Translations under genes and position numbers: made by a program | The notes under the pieces: model-generated | What the model was told of the DNA's origin: nothing | The model's input: only the letters and a program-made list of their open reading frames with translations | Database searches by the model: none | NCBI GenBank assembly: GCA_946811695.1 | Contig: OX328125.1 | Location: 97,565,710 to 97,629,709, forward strand | DNA length: 64,000 bases | Reading direction: 5' to 3' | From: Gonocerus acuteangulatus | Taxonomy: Eukaryota > Arthropoda > Insecta > Hemiptera > Coreidae | Part shown: positions 37,201 through 39,312 of the stretch, piece after piece | Numbering within the stretch: the first letter of the stretch is position 1 | How the letters are laid out: every line of letters begins with the position of its first letter

Positions 37201-38003
37201 CTCCAACAACGCAGTGGACTCCCTCGGGACAACCTTTCCGACCACCAAGCATCAGTATACAACCAATACCTCCACCTTTACAACCTCCTCTCCAGAAAAG
37301 TGCTACTCAAGAAGTTACCCTGCAACACAAAATCCTTTCAGCAAAAAAAAATTTATCCACTCCACCTGCTGCATCTTCAAGTCCTGCTACAACTTCATTA
37401 GGAAGCACTATGACATCTTCTGCAGCATTAGCTTCGAATATGCTGTCTATTACTCCAAACACTCTTCCTTCCGCGCAAGGCTCTTTCACTATCACTCCGA
37501 ACTCCGTTTCTATTACTCCTTCTGCTGTTTCAATCATTCCAACTTCTGTATCAGTCACTACTCCTTTATCTATCACACCGGCCACAGCTATGGCTCCATC
37601 CCAACTTAAAAAGCTGCCAGAACTGCCCTTCCATCCATCAAATGAGCTCACTGTTCGGCAAATAACGCCTAAACTGAAATCGAACTTCAATGTTCGCACC
37701 CAGCCTGCAACTTCTCGAAAAGAAGTCGTCAATTCAATCAGTATTATTCCTACAACTAAAATAGATCAACAAAAAGTTCTTTCATCACGTATGGCAGAAG
37801 AGAAGACTAAATTATCAAGCAAAGTTGCCAGTATTGATAGCAGTGTTGCCGATGCATTGAGAAACTTTGGCAGTAGCATAACTATAACTACGACTAATAA
37901 AAAGCCTACGGTAGTCCAAGATGAAATGTCTATCATTCCTGTAACACAACCTAAACCTAAAAACACTAAAGACCCTTGTGAAGTTATTGTTTTGGATGAT
38001 TAG
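718..38003 (+). CDS. CABIN1: Calcineurin-binding protein cabin-1, 3' part of gene (22-23 exons)
   Basis: Nuclear TPR scaffold. In the known family it joins HIRA, UBN1 and ASF1a in the histone H3.3 chaperone complex, and also restrains calcineurin and MEF2. Exons by splice sites and phase: 718-827, 910-1087, 2027-2177, 2281-2428, 4087-4194, 4632-4797, 6796-6985, 10107-10243, 11766-11879, 12108-12272, 12377-12472, 13543-13665, 13864-13910 (doubtful), 15055-15140, 15465-15613, 15690-15744, 24566-24973, 27697-27772, 30339-30544, 30704-30867, 32003-32219, 33299-33607, 36765-38003. That is about 1,540 codons; the human protein is about 2,220 residues, so the 5' exons lie left of the window. Diagnostic similarities to human CABIN1 are RWLHHYMFGKI, PLAVEALE, RFPEHYKSTYHLA and TNFFNGIWRIP followed by EIDRPGSFA. 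The largest intron (15745-24565) carries a mariner, a Penelope-like element and a Tigger relic. Identity is firm; exon edges are hand-called. Confidence 0.93.
2800..3655. repeat. Inverted repeat pair around Penelope-like and LINE debris
   Basis: About 95 bases at 2800-2893 (AGGAGATCATTGAC ... CTTAATAAAACTACATT) recur in reverse complement at 3547-3655. Between the arms lie a minus-strand hammerhead-like core at 2909-2943 (CTGATGA, stem pair GGCTT/AAGCC, GAGAC, GTC), AT-rich filler and a plus-strand LINE fragment. Paired inverted terminal repeats with such cores are known for Penelope-like elements, so this is probably a decayed composite of one. Confidence 0.55.
3343..3526 (+). pseudogene. 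LINE reverse-transcriptase C-terminal fragment
   Basis: Reads KLKRLMNCFVRYILMIPRDS, HMSHLYHKLNWLFPVYSHQY and FLCSVLY, with an in-frame TAA where the related copy has CAA. It matches the C-terminal part of the LINE protein at 29063-30253 (minus strand) almost residue for residue. Truncated at both ends inside CABIN1 intron 2429-4086. Confidence 0.85.
3747..3776. repeat. Poly(T) tract
   Basis: A run of about 30 T interrupted by nothing but its ends, in an AT-rich intron. The neighbouring sequence is not recognised. Confidence 0.8.
4320..4490 (+). mobile_element. tRNA-headed SINE, family B (partial)
   Basis: Holds a pol III B-box-like GGGTTCGATTCCC, then AAAAGAAAAGGCATCAGCC, GGCTAGAAAAGGGTGGTAG, a TCCTAAAATTTGTTG block and the tail AATAAATGGACGTTAAA, ending in (AT)n. 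The same tail occurs at 11247-11333 and 52607-52780. The A-box half of the head is degraded, so it is not a tRNA gene. Confidence 0.75.
5263..6437 (-). mobile_element. Mariner element 1
   Basis: 1,175 bp flanked by TA on each side (5261-5262 and 6438-6439). Terminal inverted repeats of about 35 bp: CGAGGTTGGGGTGAAAAG at the left and CGAGGGTGGGGTGAAAAG read inward from the right. It lies antisense in the CABIN1 intron 4798-6795. The transposase inside is broken. Confidence 0.93.
5329..6264 (-). pseudogene. Mariner transposase, decayed (DD34D type)
   Basis: Starts MKMEKRAVIKYFYLKGF with a helix-turn-helix region through about residue 105, contains the first catalytic Asp in SADGTW (family usually DET/DEW) and the second in HHDNAPAH. 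The third is 34 residues on, in YSPDLAPSD, so the triad is DD34D. A TGA stands in frame at 5919-5921 just before the first Asp (probably from CGA), and a frameshift lies near 5868, so no full protein can be made. The SETMAR-like label often given to such frames reflects this transposase only. Confidence 0.92.
6555..6612 (+). repeat. tRNA-like SINE fragment
   Basis: GGATCTGGGTTCAAATCCCC followed by TGCCTGGCGAG and a T/A-rich run: a B-box half of a tRNA-derived SINE without the A-box half. Degraded. Confidence 0.4.
6796..13665 (+). CDS. CABIN1: CABIN1 exons 7-12 of the window (central TPR-like region)
   Basis: Exons 6796-6985, 10107-10243, 11766-11879, 12108-12272, 12377-12472 and 13543-13665. 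6985 ends in phase 1, so A plus GT gives Ser across the long intron; the remaining junctions are phase 0. Visible coding signatures are LPYEIADIYFLLAHFYYKA, GKVWQYHLLDVCANRGRY, WIERGTFSYTIHSFCSN and, in the last exon, DERWLHHYMFGKISRKK, which closely matches the human segment WLHHYMLGKI. These are alternating aromatic/small residues of tandem helical repeats. The intron 6986-10106 holds the long-TIR element and its satellite. Confidence 0.88.
7170..7320 (-). mobile_element. SINE family A, partial copy
   Basis: Reverse-strand similarity to the full SINE at 11357-11701: GAGGGGCAG, ATCTGATTCTTGACCATAC, a CACTAGAGAGACGATCAG stretch and ATGCTCTGGCTGG. The tRNA head is missing. Confidence 0.65.
8196..8266. 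repeat. (AT)n microsatellite
   Basis: About 70 bases of almost pure TA dinucleotides, followed by GTGTGTGT. Confidence 0.95.
8385..8985. repeat. 143-bp tandem repeat, about 4 units
   Basis: The landmark GGGGGGGTTTA(C) recurs at 8391, 8534, 8677, 8820 and, degraded, 8967, a regular 143-bp step. Each unit has CGGTTCATTAGAAGG, TACTCCGGACCCA, TTTCGACGAAACTCGGTATT and ATATGTGTTGTAAAAATA. The middle units are nearly identical; the first and last are diverged. Confidence 0.85.
10244..11246. other. CABIN1 intron sequence
   Basis: Mostly AT-rich, with a less AT-rich patch at 10430-10870 whose origin I do not recognise. No coding frame with splice sites. Confidence 0.4.
11247..11333 (+). mobile_element. 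SINE family B, 3' fragment
   Basis: CTATCCTGGCTAGAAAAGG, TGGTAACCTGTAGAAAACTC, GTCCCAAAAATTTGTT and the tail GTGGACATTAAA match the 3' halves of the copies at 4320 and 52607. Confidence 0.7.
11357..11701 (+). mobile_element. SINE family A, full-length tRNA-headed copy
   Basis: The head is tRNA-like: A box TGGTTAGCTCAGTGGTAGAG, an anticodon-arm-like GGACTAATAAGTTGG, B box GCGCTCAAATCCC. The body has CCTAGGCCAACCCAGCC and GGCGGCCGGAGCATAGTACT; the tail is AAGGGACTGA plus T-rich sequence. A 14-bp target duplication with one mismatch flanks it (11343-11356 and 11702-11715). The 3' acceptor stem does not pair with the 5' end, so this is not a tRNA gene. Reverse copies lie at 7170, 25124, 25795 and 53073. 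Confidence 0.88.
12690..13065. repeat. About 49-bp minisatellite interrupted by a SINE
   Basis: Units of the type GGCCAACCGTAGCCTGT CACTGGAGTGGTTTG(T/C)AT TCCCCAA recur at about 12690-12815 and again at 12978-13065. Between the halves sits the 5S-derived SINE. It lies in the CABIN1 intron 12473-13542. Confidence 0.75.
12815..12970 (+). mobile_element. 5S rRNA-headed SINE (SINE3-type)
   Basis: Contains the internal promoter region of 5S rRNA: CACCGAAGTTAAGCAACGTT, GGGCGTGGCCAGTACCTG and AATGGGTGACCG. These are followed by a body TAGAAAAGGGCGGCAACCTG, TAGACAGCCCGGCG and a tail CGCCGTTAAACACACAC. Only the 3' part of 5S is present and it runs into a SINE body, so it is not an rRNA gene. The body resembles that of the tRNA-headed family B. 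Confidence 0.85.
13076..13234 (-). mobile_element. SINE family C, tRNA-headed, with target duplication
   Basis: Read on the minus strand: head GGTCTCCTCGTGGTCTAGTG GCTAACGCCTC (A-box-like), a CCACCGGCGGCAGGAATTT middle, and the tail GTTAATGGCCCCGATGTCGA TGCACCGTAAAAAAA. The 10-bp duplication GTGACCACTT flanks it at 13066-13075 and 13235-13244. Tails of the same family lie at 28914-28975 and 62063-62115; a head is at 34640-34703. Confidence 0.85.
13864..13910 (+). CDS. CABIN1: Doubtful CABIN1 micro-exon
   Basis: A good acceptor (CTTACAG) is followed by an open 47-nt stretch reading QSFYPVLDEKFTANA and a GT donor at 13911. It enters in phase 0 but leaves in phase 2, whereas the next certain exon (15055) needs one carried base to read ALLHEIGANYP. 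Either a tiny exon between them is missing from my reading, the exon is skipped, or it is a decoy. In the human protein the corresponding stretch between HYRQ and LHEEAARYP is only a few residues long, which argues against inclusion. Confidence 0.35.
14257..14600. repeat. Fold-back MITE-like element
   Basis: The left arm at 14296-14355 (GATGGAACGGCATTTTTCTC, CAGTGGTGGTA, CCTCACTTCTT) pairs with 14509-14570 (AAGAAGTGAGG, TACCACCACTGGAG, ATGCCGTTCCATCC). About 60-bp arms surround a 150-bp centre. Long open frames on both strands here are by-products of the inverted repeat. It lies in the CABIN1 intron before exon 15055. Confidence 0.8.
14611..14952. repeat. (AT)n arrays around a perfect-type hairpin
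   Basis: Two stretches of AT dinucleotides (14611-14766 and 14871-14952) flank a 71-base hairpin at 14767-14837. Its arms of 34 bases (CCTCTTCTTTTAATATGGCC ... and its complement) differ at one position and leave a 3-base loop. Confidence 0.9.
15055..15744 (+). CDS. CABIN1: CABIN1 exons 15055-15140, 15465-15613, 15690-15744
   Basis: Reads ALLHEIGANYPILITYNN, then QPLAVEALE, then LFYRVHVCIMKSLDEASD across a phase-0 junction. This lines up with human [20 protein letters not shown], the end of the central TPR-like block. The second exon leaves in phase 2 and is completed by A at 15690, giving an Arg; the third exon reads QEKPKKIVPRKTDSSSEE and begins the basic/acidic disordered region. A donor GT at 15745 opens an 8.8-kb intron, and mariner 2 starts 46 bases inside it. 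Confidence 0.85.
15791..17057 (-). mobile_element. Mariner element 2
   Basis: 1,267 bp between TA dinucleotides (15789-15790 and 17058-17059). Ends CGTAGTAAGGTCCAAAAGTT and, inward from the right, CGTAGTAAGGTCCATAAGTT. The terminal repeat differs from mariner 1, so it is another lineage. Antisense within the largest CABIN1 intron. Confidence 0.92.
15854..16889 (-). pseudogene. Mariner transposase 2, decayed (DD34D type)
   Basis: The N-terminal part (16889-16650) starts MFKLEYRAVIKFFCKEGLTP and carries the helix-turn-helix region. The C-terminal 191-codon frame (16429-15854) has QDNASVH and, 34 residues later, YSPDLAPSD. The first catalytic Asp stands just upstream, in VTGDET. The 220 bases between the two frames contain frame breaks, so no full protein is encoded. 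Confidence 0.92.
17755..18085. repeat. Fold-back element with nested arms
   Basis: Outer arms CACAGCAACTCTTCTTTAAT (17799 onward) and its complement (18035-18060). Inner arms AACTCAAAAGACACCAGACC near 17838 and GGTCTAGTGTCTTTTGAGTT near 17920-17940. A small separate hairpin AAATCCCTTGAAG/CTTCAAGGGATTT follows at about 18091-18122. No coding capacity; MITE-like. Confidence 0.75.
18501..18819. repeat. Left copy of a 318/319-bp duplicated flank
   Basis: Begins ATATTTATTTC, has a T14 run, ACGCAGGCTTTTTGAATAT, TAGTTGAATGTAAAATTTAT and a C10 run, and ends GACTCCGTTT. The sequence at 22433-22750 is the same apart from one C in the C run, by eye. It borders the Penelope-like element on the outside, like a target-site duplication of exceptional length. 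Confidence 0.93.
18820..19050 (+). repeat. Penelope-like terminal repeat (pLTR), left
   Basis: Starts ATTTATTGTATGACTG and ends CACCTGTTTGGTATTAT. Identical by eye to 22204-22434. It carries a hammerhead-like core at 18952-18977. Confidence 0.92.
18952..18977 (+). ncRNA. Hammerhead-ribozyme-like core in left pLTR
   Basis: CTGAGGA (18952-18958), stem GGAC/GTCC (18960-18963 with 18970-18973) around a CTGTGT loop, then GAAA and CGTTGTG. This is the CUGANGA, stem II, GAAA order of the hammerhead. Such minimal-stem-III ribozymes are known in Penelope-like terminal repeats. The expected cleavage position reads G rather than A, C or U, and stem I is weak, so activity is uncertain. Confidence 0.6.
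19091..21907 (+). CDS. Penelope-like reverse transcriptase with GIY-YIG endonuclease
   Basis: Uninterrupted 938 residues, the usual single protein of these elements. RT signatures: HGLVKLHKPGNLLRPI (about residues 417-432), motif A FDAESLFTNIS (about 479), motif B GLPMGGRLSVVLSNAL (about 541) and the catalytic YIDDLLL (about 577). The C-terminal endonuclease starts with IYQINCKQCIDKCYIGETSQ (about 826); the Cys pair CxxC inside the GIY-YIG motif and a later His pair NHAITKQH fit the zinc-binding form in Penelope elements. The Arg of NRLKQH and the Glu of FTESIYI are in the expected places. Codons are very A-rich, unlike the CABIN1 exons. Confidence 0.95.
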   Translation: MEEERIHFKGVEGVLADDINKEEDRHYVKLLTKLVLKKGKLNCQLYYLRKCLELNICPKHIFHTILKIDNLFINEFLIKNCKVNFCDSLSNKIIKLEMKQAFWLRMLISKKIDLVLNNVRDKYYLDNVNFKETLVDKINLICQKVVDNNKRRLDKKLERKIRPKCNKPALNINVKKLDSKFDNISSIKASNVVQPSYINNNKDLNNNNMLKILENYNKLYITSDRVENLTKTRIPVNVINLLSLGENFSLDSKNIDKDIVTLITDLESIYDKIDSTESHINGTRNHICNIISNYITQCNKTNNITALNKQINKDFELFKRFLKDHKDLIVIKSDKTKKLVIMNRTEYMNKMNILLDDKATYKKVRANPGIELAGKINKYVENLHKNGYIDKYTKNRLAANNYTEPRIHGLVKLHKPGNLLRPIINNINGPNDNLAKFMYSSLKCLNTLYDYDIKNSYELKNKLNMIQFDKDKEYELISFDAESLFTNISVDECIKIIESNWELIKNHTPIKNKKLYSEGIKLCTLFGYFKFNGDYYRQVYGLPMGGRLSVVLSNALLNKLIYEQLSKTTVKPVLITKYIDDLLLITIKETYPELLELFNSFHKRIRFTHECTTNNKLRYLDMEVKFENNKITTKWTKKDICSSRILNFNSNHPKTQIINTAKNLINTAINITDSIYLKEIKGKIYKILVDNFYPLKLINKLWFNKISNNTKSSPTIIQESQEKLITQACKFKVRSNDNKPNLITDYFKLLNKTIEENGENTSREQCNVMGNNIAHKLKYIPGLTEKIRKGLKKYDHTNLKIGLYNDNKITNALSNMKDRINSINKQNVIYQINCKQCIDKCYIGETSQNLKNRLKQHIYNCNNSKNVNTTALANHAITKQHKFDYDNVKILKTVSDNKARKFTESIYITKNINRTINYKTDVKGIGQHYVDILNKINF
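22204..22434 (+). repeat. Penelope-like terminal repeat (pLTR), right
   Basis: Second copy of the 231-bp repeat, with its hammerhead-like core at 22336-22361. It is followed directly by the duplicated flank. Confidence 0.92.
22336..22361 (+). ncRNA. Hammerhead-ribozyme-like core in right pLTR
   Basis: Same core as in the left repeat: CTGAGGA, GGAC/GTCC stem, GAAAC. The same caveat on the cleavage base applies. Confidence 0.6.
22433..22750. repeat. Right copy of the 318/319-bp duplicated flank
   Basis: Matches 18501-18819 with one base fewer in the C run (9 instead of 10). Beyond it, CTTTAGGTTA is presumably the original host sequence that followed the flank before insertion. Confidence 0.93.
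22751..23190. other. CABIN1 intron sequence
   Basis: AT-rich, with a moderately AT patch at 22960-23110. No frame or repeat relationship recognised. Confidence 0.4.
23195..23460. repeat. Fold-back repeat
   Basis: The segment GCCTTTATAGGCGGAAGATC AAAAAATAAAAAACTTC (about 23231-23268) is mirrored by GAAGTTTTTTATTTTTCGAC TTTCCGCCTATAAC (about 23398-23431). GGCCCTTTA also recurs directly. Probably a small MITE. Confidence 0.55.
23602..24400 (-). mobile_element. Tigger/pogo-like DNA transposon remnant
   Basis: 799 bp between TA dinucleotides (23600-23601 and 24401-24402). Ends CAGTGGTTTCTCACTTATAC and, inward from the right, CAGTGGAGTCTCACTTATAC. Subterminal CGTATAAGTGAAT and CGTATAACTGAAT motifs recur several times. 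It retains only the beginning of a transposase gene on the minus strand. Confidence 0.9.
23799..23978 (-). pseudogene. Truncated Tigger/pogo transposase (helix-turn-helix part)
   Basis: 59 codons from ATG at 23978: MSKKTRTKLLLEDKIKILKE, a middle VYDNPYKTKIYRAKRLKLPL, then STLATIIGKRKEIEKNFLI and stop. This is the CENP-B/pogo N-terminal DNA-binding domain; the DDE catalytic part is absent. It was shorter than common frame-length cut-offs. Confidence 0.85.
24566..24973 (+). CDS. CABIN1: CABIN1 Ser/Asp-rich disordered exon
   Basis: A 408-nt phase-0 exon (136 codons). It starts ELPVSKDVQDMIQDILVKVE, passes a basic cluster NPLKRKLSAIEEEP (a possible nuclear localisation and phosphorylation site), then becomes a long Ser/Asp tract ending in repeated SSSSDSS-type residues. 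Human CABIN1 has an unrelated-looking acidic/Ser-rich insertion at the same place, between the MEALE block and the RFPQHYKS block, so the position is conserved although the sequence is not. The Ser-Asp spacing suits casein kinase 2, by inference only. Confidence 0.85.
25124..25430 (-). mobile_element. SINE family A, reverse full copy
   Basis: Read on the minus strand it starts GGGGGCGAGGTTAGCTCAGT and ends in AGGGGACTGCTATTTAA. It is flanked by the 12-bp duplication ATCATTACCCAT (25112-25123 and 25431-25442). Same body as 11357-11701. Confidence 0.9.
25515..25772. repeat. Fold-back element with paired hammerhead-like cores
   Basis: Arms of about 100 bases: AGGCAGGGGGTCTACAATGT ... at the left and its complement ending GGTTTACTACCCCTGCCT at the right, around a 65-base centre. 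Each arm holds GAAGAGGTG, a short stem with GCAC, AAAAC and ATGTC, in opposite orientation. It resembles an inverted pair of Penelope-type terminal repeats. Confidence 0.7.
25795..25970 (-). mobile_element. SINE family A, decayed copy
   Basis: GAGGTATCTGATTCTTTAC, TTGGAAGATAGTCTCGTCAA, GTGCTCGAGATGTCTGATTT and CACTAGAAGATAAAATCTTT match the reverse copy at 25124-25430. Neither head nor duplication is visible. Confidence 0.65.
26547..27162. repeat. MITE-like element with imperfect inverted arms
   Basis: The left arm contains GATCCCAACCCGATCCGATC near 26617 and the right arm GATCGGGTTGGGTTGGGACC near 27044. The outer ends carry GACCGACAGC and a GACAGACGGT-like complement, with TTA-type borders (ATTAAGG on the left, CCCCCTAAGG on the right). 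A PIF/Harbinger-type MITE is possible. The duplication is not certain. Confidence 0.5.
27697..27772 (+). CDS. CABIN1: CABIN1 short basic exon
   Basis: A 76-nt exon with acceptor TATCTAG and donor GGTGAGT, continuing the disordered linker as SGSGSEPPAKKAKLKPELAE. PAKKAKL resembles a monopartite nuclear localisation signal. It ends in phase 1; G plus TT of the next exon (30339) gives Val and continues SEREWLYKK. Confidence 0.8.
28197..29070. repeat. ATTAC/GTAAT-rich repeat tract
   Basis: Degenerate units of TAATCACA, GTAATTAC and GATTACGA repeat at 28197-28530, 28680-28910 and 29018-29070; the first and second blocks are roughly inverted to each other. Two copies of TTGGGCATAATCATNATTAC (28202 and 29023) look like ends of an element. 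A SINE family C tail with a T22 run (28914-28975) interrupts it. The LINE fragment follows directly. Confidence 0.7.
28914..28975 (-). mobile_element. SINE family C, 3' tail
   Basis: A T run followed by GTGCATCGACTTCCGGGGGC ATTAGCAC, the reverse complement of the family C tail seen at 13076 and 62063. Confidence 0.65.
29063..30253 (-). pseudogene. LINE reverse transcriptase, 5'-truncated (CR1/L2-like group)
   Basis: 396 codons open, from within the RT to the stop. Motifs: FRPISLLSNLSKPLERLV, LLDFSKAFDTVDH (motif A), SRGVPQDSSLSPTLFSVYIN (motif B) and LYADDTQIYL (catalytic), followed by the thumb region and LGIPRDSHISHFYQELNW. Endonuclease and ORF1 are missing, so it is a dead-on-arrival 5' truncation. 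Antisense in the CABIN1 intron 27773-30338. A sense fragment of the same family is at 3343-3526. Confidence 0.9.
30339..30867 (+). CDS. CABIN1: CABIN1 conserved core exons 30339-30544 and 30704-30867
   Basis: The most conserved part of the gene in this window. The first exon reads CVAALELCKKRFPEHYKS and GATGLFAERKPTNFFN; the second continues GIWRIPNGEIDRPGSFAAHM and LLLEFLRETNDYGLL. Human CABIN1 has SRFPQHYKSLYRLAFL, GLFCERNKTNFFN, GIWRIPVDEIDRPGSFA and HMNRSIVLLLKVL in the same order. The second exon ends in phase 2 (AA at 30867) and splices to 32003 to give KYIRDGERE. If the donor at 30868 is ignored the frame stays open to 31039. Confidence 0.93.
31060..31700 (+). repeat. Dispersed repeat family D, copy 1
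   Basis: Starts with a hairpin-like GCGTGGTCCATAGG ... CCCATGGACCACG, has GGTTCAAATTTGTATGTGTG, (AT)n, TCGTATATTTTCTTAAATA and ends TTGTTGTGGCGCC. The same order recurs at 35130-35995 and, reversed, at 63110-63520. Confidence 0.7.
32003..33607 (+). CDS. CABIN1: CABIN1 exons 32003-32219 and 33299-33607
   Basis: The first exon reads KYIRDGEREELSREAATLC (human GKKYLRDADRQVLAQRAF), then KFILEIYSMHRRAYK and LTEAYLKLTNNQ (human MSETYMLIKQ). The second exon starts GGNEGATLDNAVRYCIQQI (human EEAALEQAVKFCQVHL) and turns into a Gln/Pro/Ser/Thr-rich low-complexity tail with repeated PSQPTQQ-like residues. Both junctions are phase 0. The Gln-rich half is likely disordered and fast-evolving. Confidence 0.88.
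32220..33298. other. CABIN1 intron sequence
   Basis: AT-rich; includes a short tandem CTATCTATATA run near 32545-32575. Nothing else recognised. Confidence 0.4.
34331..34395. repeat. pogo/Tigger-type terminal fragment
   Basis: CAGTAAGACCTCCATTATCC GGGATTCCAATTAACCGGGG is the typical end of Tigger-like MITEs. No partner end was found nearby. A related fragment lies near 47235-47320. Confidence 0.5.
34640..34703 (-). mobile_element. SINE family C, head fragment
   Basis: On the minus strand GGGTCTCCCAGTGGTCTTGT GGCTAAAGCC matches the head of the family C copy at 13076-13234. The B-box half is replaced by ATTCTCATGCGGGAG. Confidence 0.6.
35130..35995 (+). repeat. Dispersed repeat family D, copy 2
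   Basis: ACGGTGGTTCAAATTTGTAT, TTGTCTGTTCGCTCTCTAGC, AAATGGTCCGATTTTGATG, TTCGTATATTTTCTAAAATA and TCCTGTTGTGGCGCC, in the same order as in copy 1, with a longer middle. Confidence 0.7.
36765..38003 (+). CDS. CABIN1: CABIN1 terminal exon with AT-hook-like motif and C-terminus
   Basis: A 1,239-nt last exon in phase 0 with the other exons, ending at TAG 38001-38003. It opens APTMGSVARRGARTGTTRKP and has an AT-hook-like RKPRGRPPGS (about 36816-36845). A helical stretch VSFQNELLRHYSQQNAELAR follows, then a long Pro/Ser/Thr region in which SITP/SIIP tetrapeptides recur. The final residues are CEVIVLDD. In human CABIN1 the C-terminus binds MEF2; the sequence here is too divergent to map that site. 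Open frames on other strands or frames over this exon are composition shadows. Confidence 0.9.
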   Translation, partial: APTMGSVARRGARTGTTRKPRGRPPGSTAVPRLPRGMSVSTYVSFQNELLRHYSQQNAELARQLAAQSVSAQGQASTPSGSSVLKDRPSLSITPLKATGASPVKPPSATSPVKQTPVNTASPISVSVSRKTSSQYKPQKPAPPSPAPTTQWTPSGQPFRPPSISIQPIPPPLQPPLQKSATQEVTLQHKILSAKKNLSTPPAASSSPATTSLGSTMTSSAALASNMLSITPNTLPSAQGSFTITPNSVSITPSAVSIIPTSVSVTTPLSITPATAMAPSQLKKLPELPFHPSNELTVRQITPKLKSNFNVRTQPATSRKEVVNSISIIPTTKIDQQKVLSSRMAEEKTKLSSKVASIDSSVADALRNFGSSITITTTNKKPTVVQDEMSIIPVTQPKPKNTKDPCEVIVLDD

Positions 38004-38164
38004 AATATTATTAGGTTAATATGCATTTGTGTACATAGTATTTATAAATCTCATCATATATAATAATTATTGTTTATTCATTTATGTAATATAAAATATT
38101 GTTATTTTATTATTTGTATACATTGTGATTACATATAAATATATTACCAGAAATTAAAGAAAAT

Positions 38165-38170
38165 AATAAA
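38165..38170 (+). promoter_or_regulatory. Candidate CABIN1 poly(A) signal
   Basis: A canonical AATAAA 162 bases after the CABIN1 stop, with a GT-rich stretch (CTGTGTTT) about 20 bases downstream. The whole 38004-38340 interval is AT-rich, so other hexamers could be used. Confidence 0.5.
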
Positions 38171-38381
38171 CAAATTCTTCCAAATCTGTGTTTATTCAAT
38201 ATTAAGTATAAGAGGTTTGAGGTTTTAAATGATTTTCTTTAGGAGGGATATGCATATAAAAAAGTAGTTGTGATACATTTACTAAAGATTAAAAAATTAG
38301 TTGTGCAGGATATGTTCTTTTTATCAGAAGTAAAACAAAATAAAATTATATATCAATAAATTAGTCGTTTACAATTTTCAA

Positions 38382-38923
38382 GGCCCTTTTAGACAGTCAT
38401 ATTCGTTCCCAGTTCAATTTTAGTCGAAATGCCAGTTTTTTCTGTGCCTAAAAATTAAAAAGTGAAAGAAGAACAGAAACGCAGACTGAGAACTGACAGC
38501 ATTGATAGACACATTCGGTTTATTTAATTTCTCAGAACACCTAAGTATAAAGAAGGGTGTCGTGTCTCAGCATGTTTCTTATGTCAGTTTTCTTCAGGTG
38601 CATATATGTCTGTCGCTTAGTCCAAGGATCACAATTTTGTGGTAGAATTTATTGAAATTTACAAAATTTCACCGCGAGGAACAAACAGATGAAAGAAGGC
38701 TGCTTACAGTTCCGTATGATGAGAAGGCTATGGTAGAATCCAAAATGATTAGCCTATGCTCAACTTTAAAAAAAGGATTTAAAAAGTTAAAACCAGGGCG
38801 ATAAAGAGCTGAACTGATAGAGTACTCAATGGATCGTATAAAAGGACCTTACTTCCAAACTGAAATGAAATGAGAACAGAAATTAAAACTGAACTGTGAA
38901 CGGATAAGACTGTCAAAAGGATC
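38382..38923. repeat. MITE-like element next to the Ty3 insertion
   Basis: The left end GGCCCTTTTAGACAGTCATA and the right end, read inward, GATCCTTTTGACAGTCTTAT share about 40 bp of imperfect inverted repeat, continuing with TTCGTTCCCAGTTCAATTTT against TCCGTTCACAGTTCAGTTTT. The Ty3 element inserted at or beside its right end. Confidence 0.6.
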
Positions 38924-39312
38924 TTTAGAGGAGTATCAGGTAAAAAATAAAATAAGCCGGTTAAAAAAATAAATGTCTATATAATAAAAAAATAAAACAC
39001 TTGGCAATTGAAAAATAATAATAATTAACTTCTGATAATAAATTAAATAATAAATAACGGTCCACTGCCAGATAATTTAAAGAAAGTCCAAAAAAGTCAC
39101 ACAGAAAATCAGCACCACGTTGTCGCACTTTTTATACACACAAAACTTAAATTTGGCTAGGTAATTTTCGGGTTACCTCAAAGCCGCGGTAAGAAATTTA
39201 AATATTCATAAATTATTGTGGCACCGGCAACACTGACTAACCCTACGTAACCTTCCCATTGTTGACAGTCAGGTTACGGTGTTGTCAGTCAGTTTACTTT
39301 CGTGGTGCTACA
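38924..39312 (-). repeat. Ty3 element 3' LTR
   Basis: 389 bp; differs from the other LTR at CTTGGCAATTG (other copy CTTGACAATTG) and GTCAGTCAGTTT (other copy GTCAGTTAGTTT). About 0.5% divergence implies a young insertion. Confidence 0.95.

Noticed and set aside
37307..37732. Minus- and other-frame ORFs across the last CABIN1 exon (36811-37966)
   Set aside because: Shadows of the low-complexity Pro/Ser/Thr coding strand; no domains and no splice context.
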